Shown: one piece after another, positions 47,645 through 59,528 of the stretch
Layout of the letters: each line of letters opens with the position of its first letter
Position numbering within the stretch: position 1 is the first letter of the stretch
From: Lachnoclostridium phytofermentans
Lineage (GTDB): Bacteria; Bacillota; Clostridia; Lachnospirales; Lachnospiraceae
Direction: 5' to 3'
Assembly: GCF_000733755.1 (NCBI RefSeq)
Contig: NZ_JPOF01000007.1
Span: forward strand, 310,001-374,000
Length of the DNA stretch: 64,000 nucleotides
The notes under the pieces: generated by a model
The model's database searches: none
What the model was told of the DNA's origin: nothing
Seen by the model: only the letters and a program-made list of their open reading frames with translations
Program-made: the position numbers and the translations under genes

Positions 47645-48973
47645 ATGAAAAAAAGAAGATTAGTCGCTTTATCTATGGCAGTAATTATGTCAGTATCCAC
47701 TTTAATGGGATGTGGAAGCAAAGATTCTTCTACAAGTGGAAAGAAACAGGTTGTTGAGTTTTGGTACCATGCAGCAGACGAAAAGAGTAATAAAGCATAC
47801 GAAGAATTAATTACAAAGCTAAATGCATCTCAGGATGAGTATGAGTATCGTTACACTGGATTTGCAAGTAAAGATTTCCCAGACAAATTCCAGATGGCAA
47901 TTGCAACGAAAACTATGCCAGATGTAATTAGTACAGGCTTTGGTAATGTTATGACTTATGTAGCTCAGGATGCTCTAGTAGATTTGACCAGTTATTATGA
48001 AAAATGGGATCAAAAGAGCGATATTTTACCTCAGACATTTGACTCTTTAAAGGCTTTAGGTGGTGGAAAAATCTATGGTATGCCTTTTAACTATGACCAA
48101 CAGATTTGTTACTATAACCCAGCATTATTTGAAGCGAATGGAATTACAGAAGTGCCAACAACACAGGCAAAATTTTTAGAGCTTACAGAGCAGTTTGGAA
48201 ATAGAGAAAAAGGAACTTATTTTTATAGCTTACGTGGGGTAAAGCCAAGCGATAACTTATTTGCATGGATCTTTACTTATACGGATGGTGCTGGTTATAA
48301 GGGTTCTTTCTTTGATGAAAATAATCAATGTATTATAAACAAACCAGAATTTGTGGAAGCATTGGACGTATATGCAAGTATCTACAAAAACAAATGGGTT
48401 TCTGGTGATAGCGTAAATAATGATTTTAATGAAATGAATGCAGAATTTAGTGCTGGTACTTCTATGTTTGTTATGCATAACTCATCAGGAAGAAGAAGCA
48501 TTAGTACAACACTTGGAGAAGGCAACTTTAAGCAAACCAAGCCTTTGGCAAATGAGGAAGGCAGATATTATGCACCATCGATGCAGCCACAGGTATACTG
48601 TGTGACAAATAATAAGGGAGCAGACGCTAACTATGATGGAGCAGTAAAACTTTGTCAGTACTTAGCAGGGAAAGAAGCAGTTTCTGAGTTATGTCAAGTT
48701 CTTGGACGTACTCCGGTAAACACCGCATGTTATGAGGCTGATTGGTATAAGCAAAATGCGTACTATCCACTTTATGGCGAAATCATGAATGATCCAAACT
48801 ATGTACAGATTCAGAATCCTTACTGGTTAATGACATATGCAAATTTTATTAAGAGTGATATGACAACTGATTTTCAGGCGTTATTGCTTGGTGAAAAATC
48901 AGCACAGCAGGTTCTTGATAAATGGGCTCAGTTTTTAACAGAGGAACAAGCAAAATACTTACAGGATAAATAA
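47645..48973 (+). CDS. Sugar-binding lipoprotein of the ABC transporter
   Basis: The 442-residue protein has a lipoprotein signal peptide ending in the lipobox LMGC (Cys23), so it is anchored on the outer face of the membrane. The family-1 binding fold is indicated by VVEFWYHAADEKSNKAYEEL, FQMAIATKTMPDVIS and GGGKIYGMPFNYDQQICYYN. The operon order permease-permease-binding protein is common in clostridia. GGAGGATGAAAGG precedes the ATG. A stem-loop follows the stop and probably tunes expression against the downstream enzymes. Confidence 0.94.
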   Translation: MKKRRLVALSMAVIMSVSTLMGCGSKDSSTSGKKQVVEFWYHAADEKSNKAYEELITKLNASQDEYEYRYTGFASKDFPDKFQMAIATKTMPDVISTGFGNVMTYVAQDALVDLTSYYEKWDQKSDILPQTFDSLKALGGGKIYGMPFNYDQQICYYNPALFEANGITEVPTTQAKFLELTEQFGNREKGTYFYSLRGVKPSDNLFAWIFTYTDGAGYKGSFFDENNQCIINKPEFVEALDVYASIYKNKWVSGDSVNNDFNEMNAEFSAGTSMFVMHNSSGRRSISTTLGEGNFKQTKPLANEEGRYYAPSMQPQVYCVTNNKGADANYDGAVKLCQYLAGKEAVSELCQVLGRTPVNTACYEADWYKQNAYYPLYGEIMNDPNYVQIQNPYWLMTYANFIKSDMTTDFQALLLGEKSAQQVLDKWAQFLTEEQAKYLQDK

Positions 48974-48983
48974 AAAATGTCTG

Positions 48984-49017
48984 AATTTAAGAGGACTTTT
49001 ATAAGTCCTTTTAAATT
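48984..49017 (+). promoter_or_regulatory. Intra-operon stem-loop after the binding-protein gene
   Basis: AATTTAAGAGGACTT (48984-48998) pairs with AAGTCCTTTTAAATT (49003-49017) with one G-U pair and a 4-base loop. The next gene starts 21 bases later and no T-run follows, so it may protect the 3' end of the upstream mRNA or allow partial termination. Confidence 0.7.
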
Positions 49018-49037
49018 TACGAAAATTCGGGGGTAAT

Positions 49038-50126
49038 ATGGTTTTTGATCTATATTTTAAACAATATTTGGAAGAGTTTAATGAGATGGAATTAGAACGT
49101 TGGAACTATCATTTTGGGTGTGTTCTGATTGGTGCAATGTATCTTTACCAAGTGACAGGTGAGCAGATTTATTATGATGCTATCTTAAATTTTGGAAATC
49201 GTTATGTAGATAATGATGGAACTATTATTGGTTATGTGGCAGAAGAACAGAATGTAGATTTGATGGCAAGTGGAAGATTGTTATATTTTCTTTATGATAA
49301 TACCCAGGAAGAAAAATACCTAAAAGGAATCCATTCCATTATGAAACATCTAAAAAATCAGCCTAGAACATCACAAGGCAACTTCTGGCATAAAAAGATT
49401 TATCCATTTCAGGTTTGGTTAGATGGACTTTATATGGTACAGCCATTTTATATGGAATATGAAAAACGTTTTAATCATAAGGAGAATTACGAAGATACGA
49501 TCAAACAATTTGATAATGTAAGAGAGTATCTTTATGATGAGGAAAAGCATCTTTATTATCATGCTTATGATGAAAGAAAAGTAATGAAGTGGGCAGACAA
49601 AAAAACAGGTCGTTCTCCGAGCTTTTGGTTACGTTCGATGGGTTGGTACCTAATGGCGCTTGTGGATTGTTATGAGATTTCAGAAGAAAAAAATGCACAA
49701 GAAACCTTTGGAGCTTTGCTAAAAGAAGCAATCGAGGGAATGAAAGAGTATTTAGATCAAGAACACCTATTATTTTATCAGTTAATTGATCGAAAGGATT
49801 TGGACGGTAATTACCTTGAAACTTCAGGTAGTGCAATGGTATCTTATGCAATTTTAAAAGGTGCCAGAATGGGGGCCATTGAAAAAGAGTATATTTCAGT
49901 AGGTGAAAAAATCTTAGCAGCTTTAGAAGCTCAAAAGATGATTGTTAGAGATGGAAAGTTCCATCTGATTGATACTTGTAAGAGTGCAGGTCTTGGGCCA
50001 AAAGAAGAAAGAGATGGAAGTGCTGAGTATTACTTAAGCGAGCCTATTAGTGAAGATAATGCACATGGAGTTGCAACCTGTATGATGGCATATGCAGAAT
50101 GGCGAAAGTGTAAAGAGATGAGGTAA
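49038..50126 (+). CDS. Unsaturated rhamnogalacturonyl/glucuronyl hydrolase, GH105
   Basis: The enzyme hydrates the double bond of unsaturated uronic acids at the end of oligosaccharides released by lyases, releasing the sugar. The 362-residue length fits the YteR/RhiN family. The catalytic Asp129 is in QVWLDGLYMVQPF, and further conserved blocks are KTGRSPSFWLRSMGWYLMAL and LETSGSAMVSYAILKG. No signal peptide is present, so it works inside the cell on imported products. GGGGGTAAT precedes the ATG. GH88 is a close relative, but the sequence fits GH105 better. Confidence 0.9.
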   Translation: MVFDLYFKQYLEEFNEMELERWNYHFGCVLIGAMYLYQVTGEQIYYDAILNFGNRYVDNDGTIIGYVAEEQNVDLMASGRLLYFLYDNTQEEKYLKGIHSIMKHLKNQPRTSQGNFWHKKIYPFQVWLDGLYMVQPFYMEYEKRFNHKENYEDTIKQFDNVREYLYDEEKHLYYHAYDERKVMKWADKKTGRSPSFWLRSMGWYLMALVDCYEISEEKNAQETFGALLKEAIEGMKEYLDQEHLLFYQLIDRKDLDGNYLETSGSAMVSYAILKGARMGAIEKEYISVGEKILAALEAQKMIVRDGKFHLIDTCKSAGLGPKEERDGSAEYYLSEPISEDNAHGVATCMMAYAEWRKCKEMR

Positions 50127-50130
50127 GGAA

Positions 50131-51093
50131 ATGACAAAGCGTGAAAGAGTATTCGGATTAATAGAAGGAAAAGAAATTGATAGGACTCCAGTTGGATTCT
50201 GGCTTCATTTTCCAGAAGAGTTCCAGCATGGAGAAGCTTCGGTAAATGCACATATCGATTTTATGAAACAGACAGATACCGATATATTAAAAGTAATGAA
50301 TGAAAATATCCTATATGACGGTGAAACGAAAATCATGTCATCGAAGGATATTGGAAAATTCAGAGGGTATTCCAAAAGTGATAAAGTTATGCAGGATCAG
50401 ATGGAGATTATTAAGCGTATTAGTGATCAAACCAAGGGAGAATATCCAATCCTTGCAACCATTCATGGACTATTAGCATCTGCTTTCCATGAAACTGGAT
50501 TTTCTGGTTTTTTTACTAGTATGGGTTATAGTTTAGCACTGTTTTGTAGAGAAAAACCAGAGGAGATGAAAAAAGCTTTTGGTAGAATTGCAGAGACTTT
50601 AATGGAGTTTGTAGACTGTTCCTTAGAAGCTGGGGCAGAAGGTATTTTTTATGCTGCGCTCGGTGGAGAAAGCAGATATTTTACATCGGAGGAATACAAT
50701 GAATTTGTTCTTCCATATGAACTAATGATTTATGAACATATCAAATCAAAAACAAAGTTTGATGTTCTTCATATTTGTAAGAGTGGGATTGGATTTGATC
50801 GTTATGTACCATTAAAACCAACGATTGTGAATTGGGGAGTATATACGAATGGATTTACTTTAACAGAAGGTGCAGAGCTATTTAAAGATAGTATTATTCT
50901 AGGCGGTTTTCCTGATAGACAGGGGGTACTGGTAGATGGAAGCAAAGACGAAATATATAACCACTCTAAAATGGTACTAGAGGAAATGAAAGGTAAAAGA
51001 TTTATTGTGGGCTCTGATTGTACACTACCAACTAAAATATCTTATGACAGAATTAGAAGCGTAGTGGATTCTGTAAAGGAACTTAAAAGATGA
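50131..51093 (+). CDS. UroD-superfamily protein, zinc methyltransferase-like
   Basis: The 320-residue protein belongs to the uroporphyrinogen decarboxylase/corrinoid methyltransferase superfamily (TKRERVFGLIEGKEIDRTPVGFW at the start). The His-x-Cys in VLHICKSG (near residue 214) and the Cys in VGSDCTLP (near 300) sit where MtaA/MtbA-type methyltransferases bind zinc, which argues against a true haem-pathway decarboxylase. No corrinoid protein is encoded nearby. It lies 4 bases after the GH105 gene and overlaps the next gene by 4 bases, so it is firmly part of the operon; the role in sugar use is unknown. Confidence 0.8.
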   Translation: MTKRERVFGLIEGKEIDRTPVGFWLHFPEEFQHGEASVNAHIDFMKQTDTDILKVMNENILYDGETKIMSSKDIGKFRGYSKSDKVMQDQMEIIKRISDQTKGEYPILATIHGLLASAFHETGFSGFFTSMGYSLALFCREKPEEMKKAFGRIAETLMEFVDCSLEAGAEGIFYAALGGESRYFTSEEYNEFVLPYELMIYEHIKSKTKFDVLHICKSGIGFDRYVPLKPTIVNWGVYTNGFTLTEGAELFKDSIILGGFPDRQGVLVDGSKDEIYNHSKMVLEEMKGKRFIVGSDCTLPTKISYDRIRSVVDSVKELKR

Positions 51094-52478
51094 AGTCTGA
51101 AGTAAGAGATTGGATTGAAAATAAAAGAGAAGATATCATTAGGGATGTAATTCAACTGGTAAAGATACCGAGTGTAAGTGAGAAGGGGAAGAGCAATTCA
51201 CCATTTGGCACGGAATGTAGGAGAGTTTTAGTTAAGATGCTTTCTCTTGCAAGTCAGTACGGTCTCAGTGTTGAAAACCATGAAGATTATTGTGGGAGTG
51301 CTATATTAAAAGGAAAGTCTGATAAAGAGATAGGAATTTTCTCACATCTTGATGTGGTTCCAGAGGGCGTTGGCTGGGAGCTACTTAATCCTTATGAACC
51401 GATGGTTAAAGATGGCTGGATTTATGGCAGAGGAAGTGCAGATAATAAAGGCCCTGCGGTAGCGGCACTTTATGCGATACGTTATTTTAATGATCATAAC
51501 ATTACTTTAAAACATACCTTAAGACAATTTTATGGCTGTGATGAAGAACGTGGTATGGAGGATATCAAATACTTCTTAACCAAACATCAGGAACCAAGTT
51601 TTTCACTTGTTCCAGATGCTGCATTTCCGGTATGCTGTGGGGAAAAAGGGAGAATTGGAATCTCTTTTTTGACAGAATTCTCAGAAGATATTATAAATTT
51701 ATCAGGTGGAGAAGGAAAAAATATTGTGCCCAAAGAAGCAAGTGCATGTATGAAAGGGTACGAAGTTTCCTTGCACCAAACAATGGATAATATTACGATT
51801 TCTAAAGAGGAAGGAGTTGCAAGAGTTAATGCCACTGGAATAGCAGGGCATGCAGGAAAGCCTGAGGGAACGCAAAATGCGATTGGTATATTGGTTGGTT
51901 TTCTATCAGCTTGTAATATCTTAAGAAAAAGTGATCAAAGAAAATTTGAATTCTTAAATGAAATTTTTTGTGATATTTATGGTGAAAGACTTGGAATTGC
52001 TTGTGAGGATGATAATTTCGGGAAATTAACAGTGGTAGGAACACTTCTCTCTATGAATAATCGGACAGCGCAATTATACCTTGATATACGTTATCCTGTA
52101 TCTGCATCCGGAGAGAAGATACTAAAAAAATTAATAGAAAGAGCTGCGATTTATGGATTCTCTTATACTTTGGAAGAAGATAATAAGGGATACTACCTGG
52201 AAGAAGATGACCCAATCGTAAGGAAATTAACTAAGATTTGCGAGGAAGTATACCATAGGGACTTAAAGTCATATTGCATGGGAGGAGGCACCTATGCAAG
52301 AAAGCTGACCAATGCAGTTGGTTATGGACCAGGATTATCCTTTCAAAAAAAGCCTTGTAAAGAAGGACATGGCAAAGGACATCAGCCTGATGAATGCATT
52401 TGTATTGATAACTTAATCAATGCAATCGAAATTTATATACGTGCAATAGAGTATCTTGATGAGCATTTGGAAAGATAG
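51090..52478 (+). CDS. M20 family dipeptidase-like metallopeptidase (PepV-like)
   Basis: The 462-residue protein has the M20 metal site: His in FSHLDVVPEG, Asp in GRGSADNKGPAVAAL, Glu-Glu in GCDEERGMED, and a later His in the C-terminal EGHGKGHQPDE. The length and layout resemble PepV, which cleaves dipeptides in the cytoplasm. Its ATG overlaps the stop of the UroD-like gene. Its place in a sugar operon is unusual; it could act on an amide-linked sugar substituent, but that is speculation. Confidence 0.88.
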   Translation: MKSEVRDWIENKREDIIRDVIQLVKIPSVSEKGKSNSPFGTECRRVLVKMLSLASQYGLSVENHEDYCGSAILKGKSDKEIGIFSHLDVVPEGVGWELLNPYEPMVKDGWIYGRGSADNKGPAVAALYAIRYFNDHNITLKHTLRQFYGCDEERGMEDIKYFLTKHQEPSFSLVPDAAFPVCCGEKGRIGISFLTEFSEDIINLSGGEGKNIVPKEASACMKGYEVSLHQTMDNITISKEEGVARVNATGIAGHAGKPEGTQNAIGILVGFLSACNILRKSDQRKFEFLNEIFCDIYGERLGIACEDDNFGKLTVVGTLLSMNNRTAQLYLDIRYPVSASGEKILKKLIERAAIYGFSYTLEEDNKGYYLEEDDPIVRKLTKICEEVYHRDLKSYCMGGGTYARKLTNAVGYGPGLSFQKKPCKEGHGKGHQPDECICIDNLINAIEIYIRAIEYLDEHLER

Positions 52479-52490
52479 TGAGAATAAAAG

Positions 52491-53792
52491 ATGAAGAAAA
52501 ATGATAGAAGATATAATGCCTATATCCAAATATTGAAAGAAGAATTAATGCCGGCAATGGGGTGTACTGAGCCAATTGCACTTGCATATGGAGCAGCAAA
52601 GGCAAAAGAAGTACTAGGCGAACTTCCTGACAGAGTTGAAGTTTTTGTAAGTAACAATATTATAAAGAATGTGAAAAGCGTAGTCGTACCTAATACGAAC
52701 GGATTAAAAGGAATTCAGGCAGCGGTAGCGGCAGGAATTGTTGCAGGAAAAGCAGAGAATGTTTTACAGGTAATCTCTGAAGTTGATGATAATCAAAAAA
52801 TACAGATACATGAGTTCTTAAACAAGGTTTCCATGAAAGTTTCTGCATTACAAACACCATTAACTTTTGATTTAGAGATAACACTCTATCTAAAGGAGTC
52901 ATTTGTAAAATTAAGAATTGCAGAATATCACACCAATATCGTTTCTATTATAAAGGATAATAACATTATTTTTGGAACAAAAGAGAAGATGTTAACAGAA
53001 AGAGTGAAAGAATTACCGATGGATGAAACAATCGGAGATAGAAAATTACTATCCATCAAAGAAATCTATGATTTTGCAACCACCTGTGATGTGAATGATG
53101 TGAAACCAATTTTAGATCCACAAATCGTTTATAATATGGAGATTGCGGAAGAAGGTTTAAAAGCACCATGGGGAGCGAATATTGGAAGTACTTATTTAAA
53201 ATGTTATGGTAATGATGTAAGAGTAAGAGCTATTGCGAAAGCAGCAGCAGGATCTGATGCAAGAATGAGTGGATGCGAAATGCCGGTTATTATTAATTCT
53301 GGAAGTGGAAATCAAGGTATCACGGTGTCTGTTCCTGTAATAGAATATGCAAGAGAACTATCTGTTACTGAGGAACGCTTATACAGAGCGCTGATTATAT
53401 CAAATTTAATTGCAATACATCAAAAGACAGGCATTGGGAGATTGTCAGCTTACTGTGGAGCAGCAAGTGCTGGTTGTGCAGCAGGTTGTGGAATTGCTTA
53501 CTTATTAGGTGGTGATTTAGATGTAATAAACCATACACTTGTAAACTCTATTGTGATTATATCTGGAATGATATGTGATGGTGCAAAGCCATCATGCGCT
53601 GGGAAAATTGCTACAAGTGTACAAGCTGGAATCTTTGGTTATGAGATGTACCAAAATGGCCAGCAATTTAAAAAAGGGGATGGCATTGTTAGTAATGGAG
53701 TAGAAGCTACGATTGAAAATGTAGCAAAACTTGGAAAAGACGGAATGAGACAAACCGATAAAGAAATTGTAAAAATGATGCTTGCTATTTAA
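52491..53792 (+). CDS. L-cysteine desulfidase-like protein (UPF0597/YhaM family)
   Basis: The 433-residue protein matches the UPF0597 family, related to serine dehydratase alpha subunits. Members such as CyuA break down cysteine to pyruvate, ammonia and sulfide with an iron-sulfur cluster. The conserved LMPAMGCTEPIALAYGAAKA is at residues 17-36, and the cysteines in SAYCGAASAGCAAGCG and MICDGAKPSCAGK are suitable cluster ligands. It begins 12 bases after the peptidase gene and ends the operon. Together with the dipeptidase it could release and use cysteine. Confidence 0.88.
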   Translation: MKKNDRRYNAYIQILKEELMPAMGCTEPIALAYGAAKAKEVLGELPDRVEVFVSNNIIKNVKSVVVPNTNGLKGIQAAVAAGIVAGKAENVLQVISEVDDNQKIQIHEFLNKVSMKVSALQTPLTFDLEITLYLKESFVKLRIAEYHTNIVSIIKDNNIIFGTKEKMLTERVKELPMDETIGDRKLLSIKEIYDFATTCDVNDVKPILDPQIVYNMEIAEEGLKAPWGANIGSTYLKCYGNDVRVRAIAKAAAGSDARMSGCEMPVIINSGSGNQGITVSVPVIEYARELSVTEERLYRALIISNLIAIHQKTGIGRLSAYCGAASAGCAAGCGIAYLLGGDLDVINHTLVNSIVIISGMICDGAKPSCAGKIATSVQAGIFGYEMYQNGQQFKKGDGIVSNGVEATIENVAKLGKDGMRQTDKEIVKMMLAI

Positions 53793-53825
53793 ACTATTTG
53801 TTAGCTATCCATTTTCCTATATACT

Positions 53826-53861
53826 ATAGAACGATACTTATAAAGGTATCGTTCTATTTTT
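53826..53861 (+). terminator. Intrinsic terminator of the ABC/GH105 operon
   Basis: ATAGAACGATAC (53826-53837) pairs perfectly with GTATCGTTCTAT (53846-53857), followed by TTTTT. Confidence 0.9.
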
Positions 53862-53977
53862 GTAGTTCGCAAACATTGCGCAATCTAACGAGTGCAAGTC
53901 TTAATAACGCCCGGTACTGGGATTGCGCTCTTATAAAAATACAAGAAGATATTATTTTCTATATCATAAAATCTGTT

Positions 53978-54343
53978 CTAAGATTTTTGAAGATATTTCT
54001 TAATTGCTTGAAAGCTTGTCTTACTAATTACATGCTCCATCTTACATGCATCTTCAACAGCTGTTTCCTTATCAACTCCAAGACTTACAAGCCAAGAAGT
54101 CAGAAGTTTATGACGTTCATAAATCATCTCTGCAATTTCTTTACCAGAATCAGTAAGATAGATAAAACCAGCATCCGTAACAGTAATATACCCATTCTCT
54201 CTTAAGTGTTTCATGGCAACACTGACACTGGATTTTTTAAAATTCAATTCATTCGCCACATCAATGGAACGCACGACTGGTAAGGATTTGCTTAAGATTA
54301 AAATTGTTTCTAAATAATTTTCAGCAGATTCATTTATATTCAT
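53978..54343 (-). CDS. DtxR/MntR family metal-dependent regulator
   Basis: The 121-residue protein has the DtxR-type winged helix (NESAENYLETILILSKSLPVVRSIDVANEL, KKSSVSVAMKHLRENGYI) and the metal-binding dimerisation domain (AEMIYERHKLLTSWLVSLGVDKETAVEDACKMEH). It lacks the SH3-like third domain, as in MntR. Glu-Arg-His and Cys-x-x-Glu-His residues are suitable metal ligands. GGAG stands before ATG on the minus strand at 54343; the longer frame to 54370 is less likely. It may control the feo operon 4.7 kb away, whose promoter has a DtxR-like palindrome. Confidence 0.9.
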   Translation of the reverse strand: MNINESAENYLETILILSKSLPVVRSIDVANELNFKKSSVSVAMKHLRENGYITVTDAGFIYLTDSGKEIAEMIYERHKLLTSWLVSLGVDKETAVEDACKMEHVISKTSFQAIKKYLQKS

Positions 54344-54485
54344 AAAAACTCCATTCTGCGTGCAGTACACGCATATAAATCAAGGTGTTAAAAATTGGTT
54401 TCGATTTTTGACCTTATCTCATTACTAAGTGATTATTTGCAAAATTATATCACCTAGTATAACATAATGTAAACATAATTTCAAA

Positions 54486-55343
54486 TTAGGATATGCTACT
54501 TTGCGTTCGGTATTCACTAGGTGACATACCGATAATCTTTTTAAATAGCCGACTAAAATAAAGTGGATTATCATACCCAATCATTCCACTGATATCTTGT
54601 ATGGACAAAGGAGTGCTATTAAGTAATTCCATAGCTTTTTGCATTCTGGTTTGAATGATGTATTGTCTTGGCGATACTCCTGTTGTTTTTGTAAAATTAT
54701 CGATAAAACGAGAGTAATTTAGTTTATGATCTTTTACATAATCTCTGATTGAAAAATTCTCATCGTATTTTAGATGGAAGATTCGAATTGCATTTTCTAC
54801 CTGGTTATTATAGAGCTTTTTAAATCCTGGTATTCCTTGAGTTCTATAATTTCGCATCATCTTAAGTAAAAGCTCCTGTAATTGTAGGGAAGCAACCTCT
54901 TGATAGGAATATGTCTTTAATTGTAATTCTTGTATGATTTGGTTAAATAAAAATACATAGCTGCTATCGGTACCGACGTGGTAAATATTAGATTCATGAA
55001 AGCCCGATACTTTCCCAAAATCGTATTTGTCATGATAAGAAAAATGAATCCAATAAACATCTGGTTGATCCTCTAGATGATAGCTGTAGTGTTGTTCTTC
55101 ACCAGGATAATAGAGGACGCATTCTCCTGCTTTCACTGTTAGCATCTCTTGATTAATACGAAACTTAGCACTGCCTTTCGCTAGATATAGGAGTTGATAA
55201 TTATTTAGGCCATGGATACGAGTCGTGATAAATTCTTGCCTTGTAATTAATTTATAATGCCCACAGCAGTGAACATAAAAATCTTGATCAGAAACCATAT
55301 CAAATTCTTTTTTGTTACTATCGTAACCAGTAATGGATAACAT
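54486..55343 (-). CDS. AraC family transcriptional regulator, divergent from lacZ
   Basis: The 285-residue protein has a cupin sensor (YLAKGSAKFRINQEMLTVKAGECVLYYPGE) and an AraC helix-turn-helix domain at about 185-280 (NYSRFIDNFTKTTGVSPRQYI, then GYDNPLYFSRLFKKIIGMSP). It is divergent from the beta-galactosidase gene with a 178-base gap, so it probably activates that gene in response to a galactoside. A TATAAT at 55466-55471 is the likely -10 of the lacZ promoter; no good -35 is present, in keeping with an activated promoter. Confidence 0.92.
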   Translation of the reverse strand: MLSITGYDSNKKEFDMVSDQDFYVHCCGHYKLITRQEFITTRIHGLNNYQLLYLAKGSAKFRINQEMLTVKAGECVLYYPGEEQHYSYHLEDQPDVYWIHFSYHDKYDFGKVSGFHESNIYHVGTDSSYVFLFNQIIQELQLKTYSYQEVASLQLQELLLKMMRNYRTQGIPGFKKLYNNQVENAIRIFHLKYDENFSIRDYVKDHKLNYSRFIDNFTKTTGVSPRQYIIQTRMQKAMELLNSTPLSIQDISGMIGYDNPLYFSRLFKKIIGMSPSEYRTQSSIS

Positions 55344-55518
55344 CAGATTTCTCCCTTCTTACCAATAATCTAATTGTATTAGTAAAATATAAAACTGTCA
55401 ATGAAATGAAAACTTTGTGCATATGAATGCAAGGATAGGATATTCCGAAAAGACAATTAATTGCTTATAATCAGAGTACCAGATATCTTTTCGTAAAGAT
55501 GGAATAAAGGAGGAATAG

Positions 55519-58647
<3,129 letters not shown>

Positions 58648-58669
58648 TGTTATCCTATTTTATTCATAG

Positions 58670-58702
58670 CAAGGAAAAGATTATGAAGCATGATTTTTCT
58701 TG
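58670..58702. repeat. Repeated hairpin element, copy 1
   Basis: CAAGGAAAA pairs with TTTTTCTTG (one G-U) across a 15-base loop. Together with a TTCATnG flank it recurs at 58846-58878 with a different loop. Confidence 0.65.
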
Positions 58703-58784
58703 TTATCTGGCTTGAAAGTTAAGTGAGAATAAAAAGGATAGAATAGCTGGTAAACGGGCTATGAGGAATGAGTTATAATTAAAG

Positions 58785-58836
58785 AAAGGATGTATCACGA
58801 ATTAGATTTTTATCTATTATGTGATACGTCCTTTTT
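58785..58836 (+). terminator. Intrinsic terminator between lacZ and feo
   Basis: AAAGGATGTATCAC (58785-58798) pairs with GTGATACGTCCTTT (58821-58834) with one G-U pair, and the T-run continues to 58836. Confidence 0.8.
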
Positions 58837-58845
58837 AGTTCATGG

Positions 58846-58878
58846 CAAGGAAAAGTTTGCGAAGAGTACTTTTTCTTG
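58846..58878. repeat. Repeated hairpin element, copy 2
   Basis: The same stem arms as copy 1 (CAAGGAAAA and TTTTTCTTG) occur with a diverged loop, 176 bases downstream. Confidence 0.65.
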
Positions 58879-58942
58879 TTTGCATTATCATATAAACCAT
58901 CAGGAATCTATTTCAATGTAGATATTTTAACAAAATAATGTA

Positions 58943-59000
58943 AATGAGAAAAATTCTCAATTAAGTTATTGACATCAAACATAAGTTAGTATATACTAAC
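58943..59000 (+). promoter_or_regulatory. feo promoter with Fur-box-like and DtxR-like palindromes
   Basis: TTGACA (58969-58974) and TATACT (58992-58997) are 17 bases apart. TGAGAAAAATTCTCA (58945-58959), upstream of the -35, is close to the classic Fur box core. GTTAGTATATACTAAC (58985-59000) is a perfect 16-bp palindrome that covers the -10 box and resembles DtxR/IdeR-type operators. Both suggest iron-dependent repression. Confidence 0.85.
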
Positions 59001-59043
59001 CGTCAGAAAGATAAAGTACATAGTTAGAAAGGACGTGAAGGTC

Positions 59044-59265
59044 ATGCCGTTATCTATGGCGAAAAAAGGTGAAATAAGTGTTATAAAAAATGTATGCGGT
59101 AAAGAAGAAACAAAGAGATTTTTGGAGAGTCTTGGCTTTGTTACCGGTAGTTTTGTAACGATTGTTTCTGAACTTGGCGGCAATATCATTGTCAATATTA
59201 AAGAATCCAGAATCGCACTAAACAAAGATTTAGCAAGTAAAATAATGATTCAGGTCCAAGCTTAA
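59044..59265 (+). CDS. feoA: FeoA domain protein (first)
   Basis: The 73-residue protein is a small SH3-like FeoA, thought to assist the FeoB iron transporter. PLSMAKKGEISVIKNVCGKEETKRFLESLGFVTGS is the N-terminal part, and the C-terminal NIIVNIKESRIALNKDLASKIMI is the usual end. ATG 59044 was chosen; AAAGGA lies 11 bases upstream. An in-frame GTG at 59035 is too close to that site. It is first in the feo operon. Confidence 0.93.
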   Translation: MPLSMAKKGEISVIKNVCGKEETKRFLESLGFVTGSFVTIVSELGGNIIVNIKESRIALNKDLASKIMIQVQA

Positions 59266-59306
59266 TAGCGATATCAATGGAATCAAAAAGAAAGAAGGGT
59301 AGGAGC

Positions 59307-59528
59307 ATGAAAACACTTAAAGATGTTCCATGTGGGCAAACAATAACAGTGGTTAAAATCAACGGTACTGGTCCTGTGAAACGACGCATTATGGATATGG
59401 GAATCACCAAAGGAACAGAAATTTCCGTGAATAAGTTGGCACCTCTTGGGGATCCAATGGAATTAACCGTAAGGGGATATTCCTTATCTTTACGTAAAGC
59501 AGATGCTGAAATGATAGAGGTAGAATAA
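59307..59528 (+). CDS. feoA: FeoA domain protein (second)
   Basis: This second FeoA has 73 residues: KTLKDVPCGQTITVVKINGTGPVKRRIMDMGITKGTEI and the end GYSLSLRKADAEMIEVE. It fits the FeoA consensus better than the first copy. AGGAGC precedes ATG 59307; the frame upstream to 59277 has no ribosome site. Two FeoA genes before feoB are common in clostridia. Confidence 0.95.
   Translation: MKTLKDVPCGQTITVVKINGTGPVKRRIMDMGITKGTEISVNKLAPLGDPMELTVRGYSLSLRKADAEMIEVE

Larger units (their letters stand above)
58648..59034 (+). other. lacZ-feo intergenic region
   Basis: The region holds two copies of a hairpin (58670-58702 and 58846-58878), a terminator between them (58785-58836) and the feo promoter with its operators (58943-59000), each listed separately. 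No coding sequence is visible. Confidence 0.7.

Noticed and set aside
53875-53928. Inverted repeat GCGCAATC/GATTGCGC after the cysteine desulfidase-like gene
   Set aside because: The arms are 35 bases apart and only 8 bp, with no T-run; too weak to call.
53798-54205. Plus-strand frame of 135 codons opposite the DtxR-type gene
   Set aside because: It is an antisense shadow with no ribosome site or recognisable family.
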